A stretch of 29,375 nucleotides of DNA, taken from DATHGT01 sp035317605 (GTDB lineage Bacteria > Methylomirabilota > Methylomirabilia > Rokubacteriales > CSP1-6). The notes below the pieces were generated by a model that worked only from the letters and a program-made list of their open reading frames with translations, did not search any database and had not been told where the DNA came from. Positions 16,870-22,837 of this stretch are shown in pieces (position 1 is the stretch's first letter; the number at the start of each line of letters is the position of its first letter). The stretch is taken from NCBI GenBank assembly GCA_035317605.1, contig DATHGT010000322.1, forward strand, positions 1 to 29,375, given 5' to 3'. A program made the translations under genes and the position numbers.

Positions 16870-18303
16870 ATGAGTGGGTTTGCCGACTACGAGCAGTACG
16901 ACGCGCTGGGGCTGGCCGATCTCGTGCGGCGGCGGAAGGTCTCTCCCGCGGAGCTCCTGGATGCGGCGATCGAGCGGGTGGAGGCGCGCAACGGAGTCGT
17001 GAACGCGGTCGTGTTGAAGCTTTACGACTTCGCGCGGCGGGCCATCGCCGACGGGTTGGCGGAAGGACCGTTCACGGGCGTGCCGTTCCTGCTCAAGGAC
17101 CTGACCGCGTCGCTGGCCGGGGTGCCGATGACGCGCGGCTCGCGGTTCTTCGCCGACACGCCGCCGCCCGCCGCCGACAGCGAGCACGTGCGGCGGCTCA
17201 AGCGCGCCGGCCTCGTGATCTTCGGCCGCACGAACACCTGCGAGCTGGGACTGAGCCTGACCTGCGAGCCCGTGCTCCACGGACCCACGCGCAACCCGTG
17301 GGACCCGTCACGAATCTCCGGCGGATCGAGCGGCGGCGCCGCGGCGGCGGTGGGCGCGCGCATGCTGCCGCTCGCGCACGCCTCCGACGGCTTCGGCTCG
17401 ATCCGCGCCCCCGCGGCCTGCTGCGGTCTCGTCGGTCTCAAGCCCACCCGCGGGCGCAACACGATGGCGCCCTACGCGGGCGAAGGACTCGGCGGGCTCT
17501 CCACCGAGCACGCGGTCAGCCTCACCGTGCGCGATACCGCGGCGCTGCTCGACGCCACCGCGGGCGCGGGCCCCGGCGATCCGTACGTGGCGCCGCCGCC
17601 GACGCGGCCGTTCCTCGATGAAGTCGGCGCGCCTCCCGGCACGCTGCGGATCGCGGTGACGTCGAAGGCGCCCAACGGGGTCGGCACCGACTCCGAGTGT
17701 CTGGCGCTGCTCGACTCGGCGGCGGGGCTCTGCGCCGATCTCGGCCATCGAGTCGAGCGCGTCGATCCCGAGATCGACGGCGCCGCGGTGGTGCCGACGT
17801 TCCTCACCCTCGCCTCCGCCAACACCGCGGTGAACCTCGCGAGCCATCCGACGGCCGGGCGCCCGCCGCGCGAGGGCGAGGTCGAGCGCGTCACGCTCGC
17901 CACCGCGCGTCTCGGCGAAGGCGTGACCGCCGCCGACTACGTCCGAGCGACCCAGACCGCTCACCGCTTGAGCCGCCAGATGGCCGCGTTTCACACGGGC
18001 TACGACGTCGTCCTCACCCCGGGCCTCGCCACGCTTCCGGTGCCGCTCGGCTGGATCGACATGATGATGGACGACGTCCACGAATACTGGCGCCGCGTCT
18101 TCGCGTTCTCTCCATTCACGGTCTGGTTCAACATCACCGGCCAGCCCGCGCTGATGCTGCCGCTCGGTCGGAGCGCGTCGGGCCTGCCCCTCGCCGTCCA
18201 GATCGCCGCCCGCTACGGCGACGAGGCCACGCTCCTCCGCCTCGCCGCCCAGCTCGAATCCGCCCGCCCCTGGTTCCCCCGCAAGCCCCCCCTCGCGTCG
18301 TAG
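16870..18303 (+). CDS. Amidase-signature family hydrolase
   Basis: A protein of about 477 residues of the amidase signature family, serine hydrolases that cleave amide or carbamate bonds. The Ser-cisSer-Lys triad can be read directly: K76 in FLLKDLTA, S153 in ISGGSSGGAAAAV, and nucleophile S177 in SDGFGSIRAPA. The 24-residue spacing between the two serines equals that in fatty acid amide hydrolase (217 and 241). GLVGLKPTRGR follows. There is no signal peptide, and nothing indicates a GatA role since gatB/gatC are absent and the C-terminal region differs. ATG at 16870 is preferred on conservation; ATG 16852 and GTG 16834 are in frame, and none has a clear Shine-Dalgarno. Substrate unknown. It is divergent from iorA. 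Confidence 0.9.
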   Translation: MSGFADYEQYDALGLADLVRRRKVSPAELLDAAIERVEARNGVVNAVVLKLYDFARRAIADGLAEGPFTGVPFLLKDLTASLAGVPMTRGSRFFADTPPPAADSEHVRRLKRAGLVIFGRTNTCELGLSLTCEPVLHGPTRNPWDPSRISGGSSGGAAAAVGARMLPLAHASDGFGSIRAPAACCGLVGLKPTRGRNTMAPYAGEGLGGLSTEHAVSLTVRDTAALLDATAGAGPGDPYVAPPPTRPFLDEVGAPPGTLRIAVTSKAPNGVGTDSECLALLDSAAGLCADLGHRVERVDPEIDGAAVVPTFLTLASANTAVNLASHPTAGRPPREGEVERVTLATARLGEGVTAADYVRATQTAHRLSRQMAAFHTGYDVVLTPGLATLPVPLGWIDMMMDDVHEYWRRVFAFSPFTVWFNITGQPALMLPLGRSASGLPLAVQIAARYGDEATLLRLAAQLESARPWFPRKPPLAS

Positions 18304-18353
18304 CCGCTCCATCCCGCGCCCACACGTTTCTCGACTGTCTGAAAGATTGGACA

Positions 18354-18381
18354 TTGACGGTCACCGAAGCGTTCCTAGCGT
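18354..18381 (+). promoter_or_regulatory. Possible promoter of the homing endonuclease gene
   Basis: TTGACG (18354-18359) followed after 16 bases by TAGCGT (18376-18381), with the ATG at 18388 close behind. The -10 is weak. It suggests a short-leader transcript independent of the amidase gene. Confidence 0.3.
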
Positions 18382-18387
18382 AGATCG

Positions 18388-19284
18388 ATGGCGCCGAACC
18401 CCCGCAATCGACGAGCCGTACTCTCGGAAGCCGAGCTGCGAGATCTATACGTCGACCAGAAACTGACCATCGACCAAATCGCCACCCGCTTCAGTCTGGC
18501 TTCCACGACAATCTCGCGACGACTGACCGACCTCGGAGTTCCTGCGAGGCGACGCGGGCCACTACCAGGGAGACGTTGCTCGATCGATGATCAGCCGCGC
18601 CAGTGGACGGCCGAGCTCGCCTATGCCGTCGGACTGATCACAACCGACGGTTGTCTATCCAAGGATGGGCGGCATCTCACGATGACATCAAAGGATATCG
18701 ACCTCCTCGAGACCGTTCGGCGATGCCTCGGCGTCACCGCCCGGATCACGTTGAGCACGAATCCGCGGCCGATCCATCGACTTCAGTGGGGCGATCTGCT
18801 CTTTCACCGGTGGCTGAACGAAGTGGGCCTCATGCCGGCTAAGAGCCTGAAGCTCGGCCCTCTCGGCGTGCCGGACGAATGGATGCGAGACTTTTTGCGC
18901 GGCTGCATCGATGGTGACGGATCGTCACGTACACCGACCGCTACAACACGTTCAAGAATTCCGCGTACGTCTACACGCGCGTACGTCTACACGCGCGTGT
19001 ACCTTTCCCTCGTGTCCGCCAGTCCTCGGTTCGTGGAGTGGCTACGCGAGACCCTTCGACGAGTGGCCGGCGTGTCGGGCGAGGTCAGCGTTCGACAGCT
19101 GGCGGGGCGGAACGATATCTGGCGTCTACGCTACGCCAAGCGCGAAGCGCTTCGACTGCTTCGCTGGATGTATTACGCTCCCGACCTGCCTTGTCTTCGT
19201 CGCAAGCGTGACATTGCAGAGGTGTTTCTTGAGCCGCGCGGCCGGCCCGCGCGCCGCGGACCGGGCCGGCCGATGGTAGTATGA
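18388..19284 (+). CDS. Free-standing LAGLIDADG homing endonuclease, probably damaged
   Basis: A 298-residue protein with an N-terminal helix-turn-helix (about residues 13-55, LTIDQIATRFSLASTTISRR) and a single-chain two-motif LAGLIDADG nuclease. Motif 1 is LAYAVGLITTDG (77-88) and motif 2 is DFLRGCIDGDG (168-178); D87 and D177 are the expected metal-binding acids. After GDGS the frame is wrong: residues 180-197 are Arg/Thr/Pro-rich, whereas the neighbouring frame from 18924 reads VTYTDRYNTFKNSAYVYT, the kind of beta-strand sequence expected there. An exact 16-bp tandem duplication at 18963-18994 returns translation to the right frame (AYVYTRVYLSLVSASPRFVEWL region). The gene stays open but part of the DNA-binding sheet is scrambled. 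It ends 25 bases before tRNA-Leu and is visibly less GC-rich than the genes to its left, suggesting transfer. Confidence 0.85.
   Translation: MAPNPRNRRAVLSEAELRDLYVDQKLTIDQIATRFSLASTTISRRLTDLGVPARRRGPLPGRRCSIDDQPRQWTAELAYAVGLITTDGCLSKDGRHLTMTSKDIDLLETVRRCLGVTARITLSTNPRPIHRLQWGDLLFHRWLNEVGLMPAKSLKLGPLGVPDEWMRDFLRGCIDGDGSSRTPTATTRSRIPRTSTRAYVYTRVYLSLVSASPRFVEWLRETLRRVAGVSGEVSVRQLAGRNDIWRLRYAKREALRLLRWMYYAPDLPCLRRKRDIAEVFLEPRGRPARRGPGRPMVV
18963..18994. repeat. 16-bp perfect tandem duplication inside the endonuclease gene
   Basis: GCGTACGTCTACACGC occurs twice in direct succession (18963-18978 and 18979-18994), followed by a partial third match. The second copy is in frame with the downstream gene, the first is not. 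A +16 insertion equals +1 modulo 3 and so compensates a one-base loss near 18922-18924. Confidence 0.95.
19239..19272. repeat. 10-bp perfect GC inverted repeat at the end of the endonuclease gene
   Basis: CGGCCGGCCC (19239-19248) and GGGCCGGCCG (19263-19272) pair perfectly across a 14-base loop, ending 9 bases before the stop codon. There is no T-run after it, so it is not a canonical terminator. It may isolate the tRNA transcript or be an insertion-border structure. Confidence 0.7.
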
Positions 19285-19309
19285 GCCGAGCATCGTCGAT
19301 GGCGGAATT

Positions 19310-19395
19310 GCCGGGGTGGTGTAAGGGCAGCCACGCGGCGCTCAAAACGCCGTGCCCGCAAGGGCGTGCGGGTTCGAATCCCGCCCCCGGTACCA
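19310..19395 (+). tRNA. tRNA-Leu, anticodon CAA
   Basis: An 86-base class II tRNA with encoded CCA (19393-19395). The acceptor GCCGGGG pairs with CCCCGGT (one G-U at the first pair). The anticodon stem CGGCG/CGCCG encloses the loop CTCAAAA, giving anticodon CAA (reads UUG leucine). A long variable arm GCCC-GCAA-GGGC follows, then the T arm GCGGG-TTCGAAT-CCCGC. There is no intron. The endonuclease gene ends 25 bases upstream, and tRNA-Ala follows 67 bases downstream. Confidence 0.96.
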
Positions 19396-19420
19396 TCCAA
19401 ATTCATTCGGCCACCATTCC

Positions 19421-19450
19421 TTGACAACATCGCGACCGTCCCTGTACCGT
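19421..19450 (+). promoter_or_regulatory. Promoter of tRNA-Ala
   Basis: A perfect -35 TTGACA (19421-19426) is followed after 18 bases by TACCGT (19445-19450), then a C/G-rich discriminator before the mature tRNA at 19463. This suggests the two tRNA genes are transcribed separately. Confidence 0.55.
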
Positions 19451-19462
19451 GACCCTTCGCGT

Positions 19463-19538
19463 GGGGCTGTAGCTCAGTTGGGAGAGCACAAGGCTGGCAG
19501 TCTTGGGGTCAGGGGTTCGAGCCCCCTCAGCTCCACCA
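19463..19538 (+). tRNA. tRNA-Ala, anticodon GGC
   Basis: A 76-base tRNA with encoded CCA (19536-19538). The acceptor GGGGCTG pairs with CAGCTCC (one G-U). The D arm is GCTC-AGTTGGGA-GAGC, and the anticodon stem CAAGG/TCTTG (one G-U) has the loop CTGGCAG, giving anticodon GGC (alanine, GCC codon). The T arm is AGGGG-TTCGAGC-CCCCT. It has its own promoter. The next 122 bases (19539-19660) before the kinase gene hold no gene I can support. Confidence 0.96.
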
Positions 19539-19660
19539 CTTCTTCTCGCAACGCGTGACCGGAAGCTGACCCCCGTCGCCCGTCCCGGATGTAGGTTCCC
19601 GCCGGCTTGAGAGAGTAGACTCGCTCGCGGGAGTATGAGCTGAGCGTTCGGGTCGATCCT

Positions 19661-22600
19661 TTGCGGCAGATCGCGGAGCTCGCCCGCTCGGTGCAGAGCG
19701 CGCTCGAGCTGGACGCCGTGCTCAACCACGTCACCGCCGCGGTCCGGGCCCTCCGGCCCGACCTGCGGTGCAACATCCGCCTCCTCGATCGCCGGGCCGG
19801 CGGATTTCGCCTGGTTCGCGAGGACGGGATTTCGACGGAACGGGCGGCCGTGCTGCTCTTCGGCGAAGGCCTCACCCACGTGCTCGCGGAGACCCGTCGT
19901 CCCCTGCTCGTGGAGGACGTGCCGTCGGACCCGCGGACGCTGCGGCCGGAGTGGTGGGTCCATCACGGCCTCAGCATCTTCTACGGCGTGCCCATCGAAG
20001 CCGGCGACGAGCTGCTCGGCGTGCTGAACATGGGTTTCCCCGCCGGCCAGGCGCCCACCGACGACGAGCGCCAGCTCATCGAGCTGCTGGCCAGCCACGC
20101 CGCCGTGGCCATCCGCAACGCGCGCGTGCTCGCGCAGAGCGAGTCGCGGCGGCGCGCCGCCGAGGCCCTGCTCGACCTCAGCCGCGCGATGTCCCAGACG
20201 CTCGAGCCCGAGCTGGTGGCCCAGCGGGTGACCGAGAGCGTGCGGACCCTGCTCGGCGTGCAAGCCGCCACCCTCTTCCGCCTCGACCCCGAGTCCGGCG
20301 CGCTGGTCTCGCTCAACGTCGCCGGCGCCACCGACGCCCTGGGCGACCAGATCGTGTTCCCGCCGGGCACGGGCCTGGTGGGCATGGCCGTCACCGATCG
20401 GTGCCCGATGGTGACGGCCGACGCGCTGGTCGACCCTCGCGTGGTGCTGGAACCGGAGCGGCGAGCGCGCGTGGAGCGCTCGCGTCTGCGCGCGGTGCTG
20501 GCGGTGCCCCTGATCCTCGGCGGGCGCGTGCTCGGCGCGCTCAGCCTGGGCGACGAAGTGGGCCACGAATTCGACGAGGATTCGATTCGCCTGGCCCAGG
20601 CCTTCGCCGACCAGGCCGCGGTCGCCCTCGACAACGCCCGGCTCTTCGAGGCCGCGAGTCGAGAGCGGCGGCGGCTGGCCGTGCTCTACGAGGTGGGCGC
20701 CCGCGTGGCGTCCGTCCACGACGCCGGCGAGGTGCTGGACCGCATCGTCAACGAGGCGGTGCGGATGCTCGGCGCCGACGCCGGCGGCCTCCGCTTGCTC
20801 GAGGGCGACGATCTCGTCCTGCGCGCGCTCACCGCGTCGGCCGCCGGGCTCATCACCCGCGCGCGCTTCAAGATCGGCGAGAGCCTCAGCGGACTGCCGG
20901 TGGCCACCGGCGAGGCGATCGCGGTGGACGACGTGCGCGAGGACGCGCGCTACGACCCGGTCCACCGGCAGGCCGCGCGCGAGCTGGGCTTTCAGAGCTT
21001 CCTCGGCGTGCCCCTGCGCGCCCACGGCCGCGTGCTCGGCAGCCTCTACGTCTACACGCTCACGCGGCGGCGCTTCGAGGCGGACGAGATCTCGCTGCTC
21101 TCCGCGTTCGCCGACCAGGCCTCGCTGGTCATCGACAAGGACCGGCTGATCCAGGAGGCGCGCGCGCGCGCCGCGCGCCTGCGCACCCTGGCCCGCCTCC
21201 ACCAGCTCGTCTCCTCTTCCCTCGACACGGACGAGGTCCTGCGCGCGATCACGCGGGCCGCCGCCGAGCTGATGGACGCCCCGCTCGTCGCGATCTCGCT
21301 GGCCGACGAATCCGCGGAGACCCTGGAACGGCGCGCGTTTTCCGACGACACCCTCGGCGAGGATCACCCGGGCTTGCGGCGGCGCTTCGGCGAGGCCGCC
21401 ATGGGCTGGGTCGCCGTCAATCGCCGACCCCTCAACATCCCGGACGTGTTCGCCGACGAACGGGTGCTGGCCCAGGCGTGGTGTCGCCGTCACGGCTTCA
21501 CCAGCTCGCTGCTGGTGCCGATCCTGTTCCAGGAGTCACTCTTGGGTGTGCTCGTGCTCTTCGGCCGGCAGCCCTTCGTCATGGACGCGGCCGACCAGGA
21601 CCTCCTGGAGAGCTTCCTGGCCCAGGCCGCGCTGGCCATCCACAACGCGGCCGTGCACGAGCAGCTCCAGGCCGCCCACGAGGATCTCGAGCGCAGCCAG
21701 GAGCAGCTCATCCACAGCGAGAAGCTCTCGGCCCTCGGCCAGCTGGTGGCCGGCGTAGCCCACGAGCTGAACAACCCGCTGTCGGCGGTGCTGGGCAACG
21801 CGTATCTGGCCGAGTCGAAGACGGCCGGCTTGCCCGTGCAGCGACACATCAAGGGCATCCGCGACGGCGCCGAGCGGGCCGCCGAGATCGTCCGCAACCT
21901 GCTCCAGTTCGCGCGCAAGCTCGCCTCCAGCCGCGAGGACATCGAGATCAGCCAGCTCGTCGAGCGCGTGCTCACGCTCGTCGCCAACGCCGGCGTCACC
22001 CAGAACATCGAGATCGTGCGCGATCTCGCGCCCGGGCTGCCCTCCACCGCCGGGGACCCGGGCCAGATCCAGCAGGTCTTCCTGAACCTGGTCACCAACG
22101 CCTTCCAGGCGATGGAGGAGTCCGGGGGCACGTTGACGGTGCGCTCGCGCCTGTCCGCCGGCCGCCTGCGCGTCGAGGTCGAGGACTCGGGCCCGGGCGT
22201 GCCGGCCGAGATCCGCACCCGGATCTTCGACCCGTTCTTCACCACCAAGCCCGTCGGCAAGGGCACGGGGCTGGGCCTGAGCGTCGCCCACGGAATCATC
22301 TCCGCCCACGAAGGCCGGATCTGGGTGGAGGAGAGCCCGGCCGGCGGGGCGCGGTTCGTGATCGAGCTGCCGGTGCGGTTGGCGACCCCGCAGATCGGCG
22401 AGCGCGAGGCCCCGTCCGTTCCCCCCGACGCGCGCGTCCTCGTCATCGACGACGAGGAACCGGTGGCGCGGGTGCTCGGCGATCTCCTCCAGGAGCTCGG
22501 CCTGCGCGTCGAGATCGCGCATTCGGCGAGCGCGGCGCGCGCGCTGCTCGCTCGCAATCGCTTCGACCTCATCACCGTCGACGTGATCATGCCCGGCGAG

Positions 22601-22801
22601 AACGGCGTCGAGGTGTGGAACCGGCTCCACGCCGAGGATCCCACGGCCGCCGCCCGCGTGGTGTTCGTCACCGGCAACGTCGATCCGTCGATCCAGGCCG
22701 CCGTCGACTCCACCGGGCGCCCCATCCTCCCCAAGCCCTACACCTTCAAGGCCCTGCGTAGCTTGGTCGCCAATGCGCTCGGTGCGGCCCGTGTCGGCTG
22801 A
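19661..22801 (+). CDS. Soluble hybrid histidine kinase with four GAF domains and a receiver
   Basis: A 1046-residue sensor kinase without transmembrane helices. Four tandem GAF domains fill about residues 8-155, 165-325, 335-500 and 510-665; each ends in a helix resembling LASHAAVAIRNARVL or AFADQAAVALDNARL. A short coiled coil follows, then HisKA with H701 in GVAHELNNPLSAV. The HATPase domain has the N box FLNLVTNAFQAM, G1 EDSGPGVP, the F box FDPFFTTK and G2 GTGLGLSV. A C-terminal receiver (about 925-1045) has D974 in ITVDVIMPG and K in ILPKPY. The kinase would sense small cytoplasmic ligands and phosphorylate its own receiver. The start is uncertain: TTG 19661 is the first possible codon after an in-frame TGA at 19640, and GTG 19691 is an alternative; neither has a Shine-Dalgarno. 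It stands alone downstream of tRNA-Ala. Confidence 0.93.
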   Translation: MRQIAELARSVQSALELDAVLNHVTAAVRALRPDLRCNIRLLDRRAGGFRLVREDGISTERAAVLLFGEGLTHVLAETRRPLLVEDVPSDPRTLRPEWWVHHGLSIFYGVPIEAGDELLGVLNMGFPAGQAPTDDERQLIELLASHAAVAIRNARVLAQSESRRRAAEALLDLSRAMSQTLEPELVAQRVTESVRTLLGVQAATLFRLDPESGALVSLNVAGATDALGDQIVFPPGTGLVGMAVTDRCPMVTADALVDPRVVLEPERRARVERSRLRAVLAVPLILGGRVLGALSLGDEVGHEFDEDSIRLAQAFADQAAVALDNARLFEAASRERRRLAVLYEVGARVASVHDAGEVLDRIVNEAVRMLGADAGGLRLLEGDDLVLRALTASAAGLITRARFKIGESLSGLPVATGEAIAVDDVREDARYDPVHRQAARELGFQSFLGVPLRAHGRVLGSLYVYTLTRRRFEADEISLLSAFADQASLVIDKDRLIQEARARAARLRTLARLHQLVSSSLDTDEVLRAITRAAAELMDAPLVAISLADESAETLERRAFSDDTLGEDHPGLRRRFGEAAMGWVAVNRRPLNIPDVFADERVLAQAWCRRHGFTSSLLVPILFQESLLGVLVLFGRQPFVMDAADQDLLESFLAQAALAIHNAAVHEQLQAAHEDLERSQEQLIHSEKLSALGQLVAGVAHELNNPLSAVLGNAYLAESKTAGLPVQRHIKGIRDGAERAAEIVRNLLQFARKLASSREDIEISQLVERVLTLVANAGVTQNIEIVRDLAPGLPSTAGDPGQIQQVFLNLVTNAFQAMEESGGTLTVRSRLSAGRLRVEVEDSGPGVPAEIRTRIFDPFFTTKPVGKGTGLGLSVAHGIISAHEGRIWVEESPAGGARFVIELPVRLATPQIGEREAPSVPPDARVLVIDDEEPVARVLGDLLQELGLRVEIAHSASAARALLARNRFDLITVDVIMPGENGVEVWNRLHAEDPTAAARVVFVTGNVDPSIQAAVDSTGRPILPKPYTFKALRSLVANALGAARVG

Positions 22802-22837
22802 ACACCTGTAGGGCGTCGCGGGGCGCCTGAGAGACCA

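Noticed and set aside
16870..18303. Glutamyl-tRNA amidotransferase subunit A (gatA)
   Set aside because: The amidase signature is shared, but gatB and gatC are absent and the context is not translational; a general amidase is the safer call.
19310..19395. Possible intron in tRNA-Leu because of the adjacent homing endonuclease
   Set aside because: The tRNA folds completely without an insertion; anticodon loop and variable arm are normal.
19085..19396. Minus-strand frame beginning MVPGAGFEPARP
   Set aside because: It is the antisense of tRNA-Leu, a well-known source of false protein annotations.
19474..19875. Minus-strand frame containing GLEPLTPRLPALCSPN
   Set aside because: This peptide is the antisense of tRNA-Ala; the remainder is antisense to the kinase gene.
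19768..22761. A 997-codon plus-strand frame overlapping the kinase gene
   Set aside because: It is a frame-shifted, Arg/Pro/Ala-rich reading of the histidine kinase; all GAF, HisKA, HATPase and REC motifs are in the other frame.
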